From: Vicia villosa
Lineage: Eukaryota > Streptophyta > Magnoliopsida > Fabales > Fabaceae
Reading direction: 5' to 3'
Length of the DNA: 64,000 nt
Assembly: GCF_029867415.1 (NCBI RefSeq)
Contig: NW_026705322.1
Coordinates: 392,344-456,343, forward strand
In this document: positions 1 to 9,859 of the stretch, piece after piece
How the letters are laid out: the number at the start of each line of letters is the position of its first letter
Numbering within the stretch: the stretch's first letter is position 1
Program-made: the position numbers and the translations under genes
Notes under the pieces: model-generated
The model's database searches: none
What the model was told of the DNA's origin: nothing
What the model saw: only the letters and a program-made list of their open reading frames with translations

Positions 1-1
1 C

Positions 2-472
2 TGCTGCTCCCCCATCAACTAGGACTTTATTGATGCCAACGTTCTCAATTTTGGCCCTGATAAAGAGTGGCTTTGAATGATTTAGCATACCTTCATCAGG
101 CCTTTCAAAGAAAGCGTTCTGTTCTTCAACTGCACCGTTATTCAGCACATAATAACACACAGGTCTGTGTTTTGCCATTTCTTCGATGTCAGCCTCCTCG
201 CAGTCTTCAACTTCCGTTTCCTGATTGAACTCATGAGGAAGCACGGACACAACATTGCAGTTGAGGTTTATGGATGACACTCCATCAGAATCAAAGTCAT
301 TTGTCATTCGATCTTCTTCTTTCCAAGAACTAGAATGCATCTTTTCTTCTTCATCCAAGATCTTTTCAGCTTCGAATAGCCTGCGTTCCACTGGAGGTTT
401 GTCTGACTTTGCCCCCTGGCGTGGGACTTGGTTGCTACTAGACTCTCCAGCTTCTCTTGGTCTGTATTCCTT
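2..472 (-). CDS. Protease start of element A pol (partial, same frame as gag after a TAA)
   Basis: The minus-strand frame following the gag stop is open for about 157 codons to the window edge. It ends with the aspartic-protease approach VLVDGGAA, where D-G-G is the active-site motif typical of this gypsy branch. Upstream is an acidic linker (EKILDEEEK) and a PLFIRAKIENVGI strand. Because this frame equals the gag frame, Gag and protease were probably one polyprotein. The remaining protease, RT, RNase H and integrase should lie left of base 1. Confidence 0.75.
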
Positions 473-3400
473 TTAAGCCTTTTTTATTCTCTGATGCCTT
501 CTCCACTGGGATCGGGACATAGGATTTTTTCCTTTATAATTCTCCAATCGATACGCCTCTCGATTTGGTTTTTGAAATTGCTTCCTGTATGCCATTGCAG
601 TTCTTCCTCCTTGGTCCCAACTCCGCCATTTGTTTTCTCTTGCACCAGCTTGCACCCATCTATCCCTGGGTGCATCTGCAGGGACTTTGAATGTTACCTT
701 TCGAACTCTGGGGTGTGGACTATCAGGTCTCTTCGTAGGAGTCCATATGTCGAAACCGTATAGGTTAGGACGCAACCCCTGAGTTTCTCGACCCATGTAG
801 CAGTACACACGTTCGAAGGATCGTGCCAGCATTTCATCATAGACTGCCCCACATCTGGGACATAGTGCAACTTCAGTATTGCCTTTGTGACATCTGACCA
901 AAAATCCTACTAAGCTCTCCTCCATCCTTGGGTACACTTGTAGTAGGGGATTTGGTTCTCTCCTTGGGTGTTCCCATCTTTCGCGTCGAGCCCTTTCGAA
1001 GTTAGCTTCGACCCTTCGATTCAGCATGATCGAACACCTTGGACACATCCATTGTTTTCCACCGTTCCTCTCATGACAACCCCAAAGGTAGTCCTTGAAG
1101 CTTTCTCCTCTTAAAGGAACTTCAATACCCCCTTTTTGCCTTGTTAGCCATGTCTCTAACTCACAAAATTCAGAAACTGGACGTCTGGCGTTGACCATGT
1201 TAACGACTGCTGGAGGAACTTCAGAGATCTGGATTTTCTGGAGTTTCATTCTGAGGTCTTCAGTGGCCTCGCTGTTCTCTCCCCTCGAAATTTCAGTTAT
1301 CTCTGTCCTTGGAGATTCTTCGACCTCAGTATCGAAGATTATATGGTTATTCAGACTCTCAGTGGCCTGCTCTCCATCGAACACTGCCTTAGTTTCTGCA
1401 ACTTCGACTTCAGATGCCTCCACCATGTTGACATCCACTGGCTCACAGAGGCTAGCATCAGCGATGTTCAGAGGATTGGTATCGACCTTCATGTGACTCT
1501 TGGTCTTGTCAGCAAACTTCAACCTCCCATCTTTGATAGCATTTTGAATTAGATCCCTGAAAAGAAAACATTGTGAAGTTTTATGGCCTAAAAAACCATG
1601 ATATTTGCAAAAACCTCTCTTCTTTCGTTGTTCTAATGGAGGAATTTTGGAATTTGGAGGCCGTATCATTTGGCCATCTTTTACTAGTAAATCAAATATC
1701 TCGTCACATTTGGTGATGTCGAATGTGTAAGTTTTCTTAGGGAACCTATCATTCTTATCGTTTTCTACTGGGTTTTTTCCATTTGCAGGGTTGAGTAATT
1801 TGCAGGCATAAGGTGGCGCTTCTCTTAATTCAGCCACATCTATTTCGACTTCTTCAGGGTTGTATGAGTCGCTAAGAGACTCATCACCAGCGTCCTCTGC
1901 TTCGACATACGCTACCCTTTCCTTCTTATAGTTTTTATTTGCCCTAACCTTTTCCGCCTTCAAGCGTTCGACTTGTCGAACCCTATCTGCTAACTGGGCC
2001 ATATCCCTAAGATACTGAGTATCTAATTTCTTTCTAATTGAATAATCTAAACCCCCCACAGCCATTTCGACTAATTCATGTTCTGGGACAGTTGTGAAAC
2101 ATCTAGATTTCAACAGACGGAACCTATTCAAGTAGTCATCAATTGGTTCTGTAAACTTCCTATTAATACTAGCCAATTCCTTCAAACTTATCTTGGTTTG
2201 ACCCATATAGAATTGTTCATGGAATAACCTTTCCAAGTATGCCCATGCATCTATCGAGTTTGGTGGCAAAGTGGTGAACCAAATGAACGCATTCTTTGTT
2301 AGCGAACTAGGGAAGTATTTGATCCGTAAATCCTCGTTCCCTGCTAAATCCCCTGCTTCTGTCAAATATCTGGCAATATGTTCCACAGTTGACTCGCTAG
2401 TTTCGCCTGAAAACTTTGTAAACTTAGGTACCTTAGTGCCCCTAGGCAATTCTGTCTGCATAATGTAATCTGATATGGGGGACGTATAGTTTGGACGTCG
2501 AAGTCCAGTACTAAGGCCATTATTGGCCATAACCCTTTCTATCATGGCAGTTAGGTTATTTTCCGTAGCCAGATTTTCCCTTCTGACTCTCTGGACAATC
2601 TCATCTGGATGTTCGTTCCTACCCACAATCCTTAATCTGGGTCGCTCTTCTTCTTCCGTTTCCTGTCGAATGGGAACGGTTCTTTGATTCGAAGCCTCTA
2701 AATTAATCACTTGAGTTCCTTCGATCGTTTCTGTTCTTCGTGAGGGGCCTACATCCCTAGTGGCTGTCCTAGATGGGGGATCCACATCTTGTATATGCTC
2801 CAAAACAGGCCTCACTTCTTGATTCGAAGGCTGTTTGTCTTTTCTTCTAGGTGGTGGCACTCCCATGAAATCTGCCATTCGATTCATTTGAGATGATATC
2901 TTTTGGAAAGTCTCCACGTTTTCCCGATTTGTACTAGCAATATTCGTCGCTAGTGGGTTCAAAATTGAAGCCAACTCTTTGGCCAAAGCCCCTAAGATAT
3001 CATGGTTGCTTGCATCCATTTCTTGCCGGAATGCTGCTTGGTTACTTGTGGTAAACATGGGTATCTGGGTAGAAAAACTAGTGTTGTGTGCACTTCGACC
3101 CACTGAACCAACATTTGGCGAAAACGTCGCATTATTAGTTGTAGCATATGTAGGCCCAGCCCCTCGTACGCCTGTTCCATATGGGTATGGCATTCCGTAT
3201 GGGTTATTTGGCCTCCATTCGAAAGCAGAGTTTGTGCCTTGACTAAACAAGTTATTTGCAGCATTTGTCGAGGAAAACGGTATATCCTCTGCGTTTGTGG
3301 ATGAAGGTGCAGTGGTCGACACTGAAACTGGAACAGTCCCTAATGGTCCTGTATTATTCTCAGGGATGGCCTGGGAATTATCTGCAGGTCTTGACCCATT

Positions 3401-3577
3401 TGGACCTGGTATATCCCGTGCTCCTTGAGTGGAAGTCGAATTTGCTACGCATGATCCTGAACCTTGTGGGGGATCTTGATCTCCCCCTGCACTGGTCGTG
3501 ACGACCATTTTCTTGTTGTACCTTCGTTTGGGAATCGGTTGTACACTGTTCGTTAACTTACCGTTCCTAAGGTTCAT
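473..3577 (-). CDS. gag: Gag polyprotein of element A (Ty3/gypsy)
   Basis: A 1034-residue frame starting MNLRNGKL, 64 bp after the primer-binding site. Residues 1-370 are low-complexity and Asn/Ser/Pro-rich. Residues about 405-500 match the retrotransposon Gag capsid family (PF03732-like: IKYFPSSLTKNAFIWF, then FHEQFY). A basic/coiled segment follows. A knuckle of form C-X2-H-X4-H-X4-C lies near residue 655 (CKYHGFLGHKTSQC). Two further CxxC motifs, MCPRC and LCPRC, lie near residues 842 and 905, an unusual addition beyond the zinc knuckle. The frame ends with a basic tail at a TAA (473-475). The same frame reopens directly after that stop and runs into the protease, so the stop is either a nonsense mutation or a readthrough site. 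Gag would form the virus-like particle in the cytoplasm. Confidence 0.85.
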   Translation of the reverse strand: MNLRNGKLTNSVQPIPKRRYNKKMVVTTSAGGDQDPPQGSGSCVANSTSTQGARDIPGPNGSRPADNSQAIPENNTGPLGTVPVSVSTTAPSSTNAEDIPFSSTNAANNLFSQGTNSAFEWRPNNPYGMPYPYGTGVRGAGPTYATTNNATFSPNVGSVGRSAHNTSFSTQIPMFTTSNQAAFRQEMDASNHDILGALAKELASILNPLATNIASTNRENVETFQKISSQMNRMADFMGVPPPRRKDKQPSNQEVRPVLEHIQDVDPPSRTATRDVGPSRRTETIEGTQVINLEASNQRTVPIRQETEEEERPRLRIVGRNEHPDEIVQRVRRENLATENNLTAMIERVMANNGLSTGLRRPNYTSPISDYIMQTELPRGTKVPKFTKFSGETSESTVEHIARYLTEAGDLAGNEDLRIKYFPSSLTKNAFIWFTTLPPNSIDAWAYLERLFHEQFYMGQTKISLKELASINRKFTEPIDDYLNRFRLLKSRCFTTVPEHELVEMAVGGLDYSIRKKLDTQYLRDMAQLADRVRQVERLKAEKVRANKNYKKERVAYVEAEDAGDESLSDSYNPEEVEIDVAELREAPPYACKLLNPANGKNPVENDKNDRFPKKTYTFDITKCDEIFDLLVKDGQMIRPPNSKIPPLEQRKKRGFCKYHGFLGHKTSQCFLFRDLIQNAIKDGRLKFADKTKSHMKVDTNPLNIADASLCEPVDVNMVEASEVEVAETKAVFDGEQATESLNNHIIFDTEVEESPRTEITEISRGENSEATEDLRMKLQKIQISEVPPAVVNMVNARRPVSEFCELETWLTRQKGGIEVPLRGESFKDYLWGCHERNGGKQWMCPRCSIMLNRRVEANFERARRERWEHPRREPNPLLQVYPRMEESLVGFLVRCHKGNTEVALCPRCGAVYDEMLARSFERVYCYMGRETQGLRPNLYGFDIWTPTKRPDSPHPRVRKVTFKVPADAPRDRWVQAGARENKWRSWDQGGRTAMAYRKQFQKPNREAYRLENYKGKNPMSRSQWRRHQRIKKA

Positions 3578-3641
3578 ACAAGGTCTTGATATTTTCTAGA
3601 CAAAAATAAAACAATTGATTAAAAACAATCTGGTTGACACT

Positions 3642-3659
3642 GTCCCACTGGGCGTGCCA
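3642..3659 (-). other. Primer-binding site of element A
   Basis: Minus strand TGGCACGCCCAGTGGGAC starts three bases after the LTR end. It begins with TGG, as required to pair with a tRNA 3' CCA. I cannot name the priming tRNA without a tRNA set to compare. Confidence 0.7.
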
Positions 3660-3662
3660 ATT

Positions 3663-4626
3663 TGTTTACGGTGATTTCCGGTAAACAACCGCTAGTCCTC
3701 CAAACTATAAGTAAATATGATTTGGTTACTCGCAGGATCGACTAGATTGATCCTAGGACACATAGTCAAAAAGATTGTTATTAATGGTCGTTCGAACCAT
3801 ATTTATGATTTATCTTTGTCAATAAGAGTTTCTTCGAATAAAACAAGTAAACTTGATAGTGACTTTGTTATATGCAAGTATAACTTCAACAAAAGGGTAA
3901 GTAAAAATAAGACATGAAACGAAAACTGTTTAAAGTGCAAAGAATCTAAAATTGCAGAAATATTAAATACTTCAAAAGTAAATGACATGAAAATAACAGT
4001 ACAAGAATGTAAATGGCAAGAAGTAAATGAAATGCAATAATACTGAAAAGATATCTGAAAACGAAAAAGGAATACACATGTATTAAAATGGTGGTGTCAT
4101 ACGTACATTTCTCAGCGAACTCTTTCTCTTTAACACTTGATACTTGAGTAATATGTGAGTGATTTGTACAAAATGAACACACAGAATCCTAACATTAAGA
4201 CTCCTATTTATACTAATTTCGACCTTAACGGCCCTACGCTAATCTAATGCCACGTTTCTCATAAGAACTCCAGGGATGCCATCTGTTGTTAGACAGTTAC
4301 GAAACCGTCTTCGAATTTCAAATCTTCCCGCCTAAGTCCTTCTTCGACGCGTGGCAGTGTATTTAACATTAAAACACTACGAAAACACGCTAATTAGTAA
4401 TACTTTAACATATTTTATGAAATTTGCCTAAGTCTTCAAAGACATGCACTCCTATGAGCTTCAGTGTTCATCATCTCCGCTGTGACTTAGAAATCTTCAC
4501 TCTCGAAGCATGGCCATCAGGAGCCATTTTCTTATCTTCAAACGATGGTCATCAGTAACCATCTCTTCTTCGAATTTTTATTCTTCGAAGAACCATATAT
4601 TTGCAAAACGAAATCTTCAGCTAACA
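3663..4626 (-). repeat. 5' LTR of element A (964 bp)
   Basis: Read on the minus strand the LTR starts TGTTAG at 4626 and ends TAAACA at 3663, giving a short terminal inverted repeat of the TG...CA type. The start falls at the point where the RT frame of B breaks; the end lies three bases before the primer-binding site. A TATA box sits at 4205-4212. The upstream part (about 4300-4620) is rich in CTTCGAA-like words. The 3' LTR is outside the window, so its length cannot be confirmed by pairing. Confidence 0.8.
4205..4212 (-). promoter_or_regulatory. TATA box in LTR of element A
   Basis: TATAAATA on the minus strand, followed by the GGAGTC context, about 415 bp into the LTR. Its position before the gag leader fits the U3/R boundary of an LTR promoter. 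Confidence 0.6.
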
Positions 4627-5116
4627 CTCTTCCAATTGCTTCTTCAATTCATTCAGCTCAGAAGCCGACATTCTATAAGGAGCCATCGATACTTAACTCG
4701 TACCTGGAACCAACTCTATAGAAAACTCTACTTCATGTTTTGGAGGCAAATCACTTATATCATCCGGAAATACCTTGGGAAATTCATAGACAACCGAAAG
4801 TTCATCACTTGTAGTTTCACGGTCAATTTACAATGATGCGAACAAAGGAAACATCACAGCCTCATTTCTAAGGCATTCACTCATTGCTTAGTGGTCAATA
4901 ACATTAGTTCTCCACCATCACCAAACTTTGGAAACCTCAATGTCTTATTGAAACAATTGATATGAACATAGTTGAACTCCAACCAGTTCATTCCAAGGAT
5001 GGTCAAAGGACATCCTTTACAAACAAGAGTAGTAGTAACAGAACCACTAGCAGGAGTACCTATTACCATACTACCATCCATAGAAGACAATTTCAATCCC
5101 AACATAGTAGCACAAT
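4627..5116 (-). pseudogene. B pol fragment: protease C-terminus and start of reverse transcriptase
   Basis: From 5105 downwards the frame reads LGLKLSSMDG and later GMNWLEFNYVHINC, the C-terminal half of a chromovirus retropepsin, then GDGGELMLLT. From about 4820 to 4627 another piece gives [23 protein letters not shown], then a stop, then MAPYRMSASELNELKK, the N-terminal edge of gypsy RT. At least one nonsense codon lies between. The piece ends at the element A LTR on one side and the element C TSD on the other. Confidence 0.8.
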
Positions 5117-6085
5117 TGTAACTCCCGTTTATTTAATTTAATTATTTAATTAGTTTATTTCGAATTATTTGGTGAAATTGTGAATTATATGTGAAATTGT
5201 GTTGTTGGAGGGTGTGGCTAGATATTAGAGTTTATGTTATTTTATTATATAGTTGAATAATAATAATAGAATAAATGAGTAAATAGTTAGTGGGCCTATG
5301 TTGTGTTATCATGAGGAATAGTGGAGGTGTGTTTATTAAGTCCATTAGTGTAGTAGAAAGTTAGTAAGGAGGTTAACATAAAAATAAGAGAAAGAAATAG
5401 AATAGAGAATTTGGAGAGAACGTGAAAAGAGAAGGTTTTCGTGAAAGAGGAGAAGAGGCACAAAGAGGCTAAAGCAAGGATTCTCATTGAAAGTGTATAG
5501 CACCTTCAATCCAAAGGTAAGGGTGGAGTTCTAATCATATGAAATTGGGTATGATGATTAGTATATAGGAATGAGTTTGGATTTCTATGTTGATGTTTTA
5601 GGTTTTTCTTTGATTTCATCTTCTTTGTGCTTCGTATGGATTTTGCATATGAATGTTGTTATTGATTTTGTATTGGTATGATGGTAATATTGTTGAATGT
5701 ATGGTGTTAGTTCCTATAAATAGGTTGTTATAAATGTTATATAATCGTAGGATTTCGAATTCTGAAATTGGTACTTTTTACGGAGTCAAATTCGGAGGTA
5801 CGGAACGCCTCCAACAGAGAACATCGCACTTTTTGGGTTTGTTGTTATGTCTGGCTCGTCGGGCGAGAGAGGCTTCATCGGGCGAGGGGTTCGAGAAGGT
5901 TAGCTACTGCCTTGCTTTGCCTGGCGAGTCATCCCATTTGTCGGGCGAACCGAGTCAGAATCAGAATTTTGTAAAGGCCATAACTTGAGTTTCCGAACTC
6001 CGATTGATGTGTCATTTGAAGCGTTAGAAAGCTAACACAATGAACGATAACCTAATAGAATAAAATGATTTATAGGATGTAGTAT

Positions 6086-7161
6086 TGATCCGCTGTCGCG
6101 CGCAGATCAAAATGAGTTATTTTTCAAAACCGTAGTACAGCGACAATTTAACTTGAGTATCGTCTCTCAAGGACTCTTAATCATTACTAACTGAAATCGA
6201 ATTGGGGGGGGTTAGTTTGGTTCGATTTATAGAAAAAGCGCTTAAAATAAGTGATTCTAAAATAAGCCATTTTGAAAATAAGTGATTATGGAGTTAAGCT
6301 AATCTGCTGTTTCGGTTCCTATCTATCATCGATTACTACAATATCACTGTCCTAAGCGGAATCTATTCATATTTGATCACAACAACAATCCACAAGCGAG
6401 ATAGAAATTATAAGAATTATGTTTCTCTTTTCACTGAATTAAGCAAACGGTTAATAAAATCAGCGGATTAACGGATTAAGCAAACGATAATACGCATTCG
6501 ATTGTAGGAAAACATAAATCAATCAAATTAACAAAACTATATATGATGATTTGAATTAAGCAAACAAACAACATAAACAGAATTGATATGAATAGAAAAT
6601 GAATTGTGCAATTGTATTAACCTCAAGTTTTGGAATCCGAATTACAACAGATCAACTCAGTAGGGATTAGTTTGCCATGGGATCGTACAAAAATTCCAAA
6701 TCGTGAATAGTATTTTCGTGATGAACAGTACCCAATGAATAGTAACGCGGCTGCTACCCTAAGGGAAAATAACACAACCCGTTTTACAATCCAACTGGGT
6801 CAAACATACTACCCAGGTCCAAAACCAATTGACCCGAAACTTAACTAAAACTAGTGCTGCAACTTCAACGAATTTTCAGGCCCTTCTACAGTCCGATTCT
6901 GACTTTGACTCCAACATAAGAATTGTAGCTATTTCTCTTAGCTTTCCGGCGATTATTAGAACGCCTCAATCGGACTCCTGGAACTCCAGTTATGATCGTT
7001 TCCGTGCAGACTGCTAAAGCTGAAAATTAAATACGAAAATCAAATAACAATAAAAATAAATTAAAATATAAAAACATTATAAAATACAAAAATAAGACAA
7101 GCAAACTATGGAAATGTATAAGTACAAACATAGAGGAATGCGCATCAAAATGCACTGATCA
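6086..7161. mobile_element. Element D: 1076-bp LTR-like insertion inside C
   Basis: Ends TGATC...GATCA (TG...CA) and a 5-bp TSD AGTAT at 6081-6085 and 7162-7166 define a complete insertion. It has no coding capacity, no tRNA primer site that I can recognise, and no internal LTR pair, so it is best called a solo LTR of an unidentified family. Orientation is not certain. A G-run (ggggggg) lies near 6205. Confidence 0.65.
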
Positions 7162-7658
7162 AGTATCCTAGTATTTGTATTAGGATTTAGTGATGAGACG
7201 ATGTAGTTATAACATAGTAAGAATGCTCTTTGCTATGAATCGACGTAACCATGTCATGATATAACTTGATATGTTTTCCTTATGACGATATGATTTTATA
7301 GAGATGATGATGTGTATTTTCCCTATGATGAAATAATGATGCCTCGTGATGAATTGACAATAAATGTGATTTTATTAAGAAGTTGAATTAACCATGTCAT
7401 GTTGTTACTTGAGTTGTGTAATATGATGTTTGATGCTATTATGAAGATGTATGTATGTATGAAACATGCGATGAATTGATGTTGTTATGATGATGTGTGT
7501 AATACAAATCCTGTGATGAGGTATGAAATAACCAAATGAATTAATGTTGTCATGACGATGAAGCGATGGCCAATATTGACGTTTGTGGAAGGCTTATGCC
7601 TTGTGGTTGCATAATTGTTGTTGTTGTGTTGCATGTTGTATCGCGTACATTGCATTTG

Positions 7659-7742
7659 CGATGGCCTGGATTAGAAAACTACGATGGCCTGGATTGGCAA
7701 ATTACGATGGCCTGGATTGGCAAACTAAGATGGCCTCAATCC
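7659..7742 (+). repeat. 23-bp tandem repeat in element C (3.6 copies)
   Basis: Unit CGATGGCCTGGATTGGCAAA plus three bases, starting at 7659, 7682, 7705 and 7728. The unit length of 23 is not a multiple of three, so the open frames over it are accidental. The surrounding LTR is rich in GATGATG-like words. Confidence 0.75.
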
Positions 7743-8635
7743 CATTGTGTGGATTGAGTGCAAATTGTGATGAAGGTGTATACCGTGTTGACGCCTCTAT
7801 TTATTGGCAATTTTGCGATGAGGGTGTATGCCCTATTGACACCACATACATTTGCATAGTTCTTGGTCTCATGGAATTTTGCATGATGATGAATGATGAT
7901 GAGTTATTTTGTGATGAATCCTTGTATAACTACTGATGTGATGATGAGTCGTTCTGGTTAAATACTTGCATAGTAATTGTTAATGAATGATGATGAGCTG
8001 CTTAGTGATGAATCTTTGTATAACTAATGATGTGATGATGAGCTGATTGTTGTGGAATACTTGTATACTACTTGATGATGTATGATATAGATATTTTGTG
8101 AAGTGGTGAATTGTGTATGACTTTATTCTCATATACTTGTTATCATACGCTTTCTTATATTGTTATGATATCTCACCCCTTTTGTTTGAATGTTACCCCT
8201 ATGTTAGTAACACGCAAGTAATTCAAAGTAGCTTGAGATTGAGGTTAGCTGAGGAGATTGTCTCATAGTGTGTAGAATGAGTCGGTGTCAACTTTGATAC
8301 ATAACACTGGGGTTAATTGCATTTGTTTTGTTATGCTGGGAGTAAAACCTTTGTAGAACTCCACTTTGTTGGATTTATTTAATGATGTAAGTTGAATACT
8401 GAATTATGATGATTATAACTTATGCTGGAAAGTTAAGAATAAATATTGTTGATGTTTCTCTGCTGCGAATAAAGGAAATGAAGCTTAGATATGATGAATA
8501 TGTTATTATGTGTTGTGTTTCCTGTTATATGAGTATATGTGATGAATGAAGGTGACATCCTAATCGTCTAATTGTTTTAATTCCTACTATTTATTTTATA
8601 AAATTATCGTTGGGGAATTAGGGTGTTACAACAAT

Positions 8636-9743
8636 CAAGTGAAATAAACGAATGAGTAGCACCAGTGTCAATAATAGCAACCAATTTGATATTGTTAATA
8701 AAACAAGTACCTCGAATCTAGTTGTCCTTCTTGGATTCTTCTATTCCACTCAAAGCAAACACTCTACCAATGGTCCTGGCAACATTAGCATCCTTCTTTA
8801 GCTTCTGGCACTAGGTGCTGATATGACCCTGTTCGCCATAATTAAAACAAGTCGGATCATCATCCTTGCAGTCAGGAGCATGATGAATAGTCTTACCACA
8901 TTTGTAACATCTCAGCACTTTATTCTCACATTCATTAAAATGGTGACCTTGTTCACCATACCTATAACATTTGACAGGAGCGAAAGCCCCTCCCCCACTT
9001 GTCGTCTTCCAGTCGGAAACCTTCTGTTTCCCCTTCTCAGTTAAAGAATCATAAGGCTTCCTACAATCATGATGCAGTTTTCCTCTCTTCTCATTCACAC
9101 TCTTGTAATGAGCCGAATGAGCAATGTTGTCCTCTTCATTAATCTGACAACTATTCACCAATTCCGCAAACCTACAGATCTGCTGATATCCAATTACCCA
9201 TTTGATCTCCAGACGCAACCCACTCTCAAACTTGATACACTTCAAAAACTCAGCCGTCTCCGCGCTATAGTGTGGATAGAAATTCATAAGCTCCAGGAAC
9301 TTACCAGTATACTCAGTAACATTTGAATTCTTTTGTTTCAGCGCAAGGAACTCCATCTCTTTCTTTCTCCGGACATCTTCGGGAAAATACTTTCTCAAGA
9401 ACTCCCTCGTGAACACAACCCAAGTAATCACCTCACCAATAGCTCCCAATCTTTGACGAGTGCCAACCTACCAGTCATCTGCTTCTCTAGCCATCATATG
9501 AGTATCATAATGTACCTTATGCGCTGCAAAACAATCCATCACCCGGAAGATCCTCTCAATCTCCTTAAGCCACTCTTGTTCTCCATCTAGATCATATCGA
9601 CCTCTGAAAGTAGGTGATTTCTCCCTCTGGAACATACTCAAACTACGCGACTCGCCCATCACTCCAGCATTAGGATGATTCTGCATAGCCTGAGTAACAG
9701 CCTCTAAGGCAGCAACAATCGCAGCATCGTTTTTTCCAGCCAT
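8636..9743 (-). pseudogene. B gag and protease N-terminus (broken chromovirus gag)
   Basis: Starts MAGKNDAAIVAALEAV at 9743, about 100 bp after the tRNA-Met primer site. The frame carries a Gag matrix/capsid core (MFQREKSPTFRGRYD, then FLRKYFPEDVR). A TAG at 9468-9470, probably a Trp codon originally, splits it. Three knuckles follow (CYRYGEQGHHFNEC, CYKCGKTIHHAPDC, CFNYGEQGHIST). In the first and third the second Cys is Tyr, and the third has lost its last Cys to a stop region at 8811. The same frame then runs with another TAG to IDTGATHSFISLDC, the protease active site, and is cut by C at 8635. Confidence 0.85.
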
Positions 9744-9844
9744 ACTCTGTTCATACTAAAATTAGCATCAAGGTTAGAATAACTATCGACAGTATTCAAC
9801 TGTCACACTATAGACTAAATAACCTGGTCACACGGACCGACCTC

Positions 9845-9855
9845 CTCTGATACCA
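9845..9855 (-). other. Primer-binding site of element B (initiator tRNA-Met type)
   Basis: Minus strand TGGTATCAGAG is the classic plant primer site complementary to initiator tRNA-Met. It lies between the LTR end and the gag leader, beside a GGTC...GACC motif that also flanks the same site in element L at 47861. Confidence 0.8.
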
Positions 9856-9859
9856 CTAA

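Larger units (their letters stand above)
1..4626 (-). mobile_element. Element A: Ty3/gypsy LTR retrotransposon, 5' part (LTR, PBS, gag, start of protease), truncated by window edge
   Basis: On the minus strand the order is LTR (3663-4626), primer-binding site, a 64-bp leader, a long gag frame and then a protease beginning at the left edge. The rest of pol lies outside the window. The outer LTR end (TGTTAG on the minus strand) abruptly interrupts a reverse-transcriptase reading frame of element B at 4626/4627, so A inserted into B. Gag and protease sequence style fits the Athila/Tat branch of plant Ty3/gypsy elements; assigning a lineage name would need a domain search. Only one in-frame stop separates gag from protease, so this copy is much less decayed than B. 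Confidence 0.88.
5117..8630 (+). mobile_element. Element C: LTR of a chromovirus-like element (probable solo LTR), with D nested inside
   Basis: Starts TGTAACTCCC at 5117, ends GGGTGTTACA at 8630, flanked by a perfect 5-bp TSD ACAAT (5112-5116 and 8631-8635) inside the protease of B. The first 40 bases resemble the start of the element L LTR (TTTAATTAATTATTTAATTA-like), giving plus orientation. No primer-binding site or second LTR is seen inside, and without D (1076 bp plus TSD) it is 2433 bp long, so a solo LTR left by LTR-LTR recombination is the simplest reading. Around 5850-5960 it has repeated TCGGGCGAG words. No ORF inside looks coding. Confidence 0.78.

Noticed and set aside
2979..3242. 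Plus-strand ORFs opposite element A gag (also at 255, 428, 1095, 2271, 3256)
   Set aside because: Shadow frames antisense to the 1034-codon gag, with no domains.
7583..7936. 117-codon ORF with Cys-rich start
   Set aside because: It spans a 23-bp tandem repeat within the element C LTR; frame shifts with each unit, so the protein repeat is accidental.
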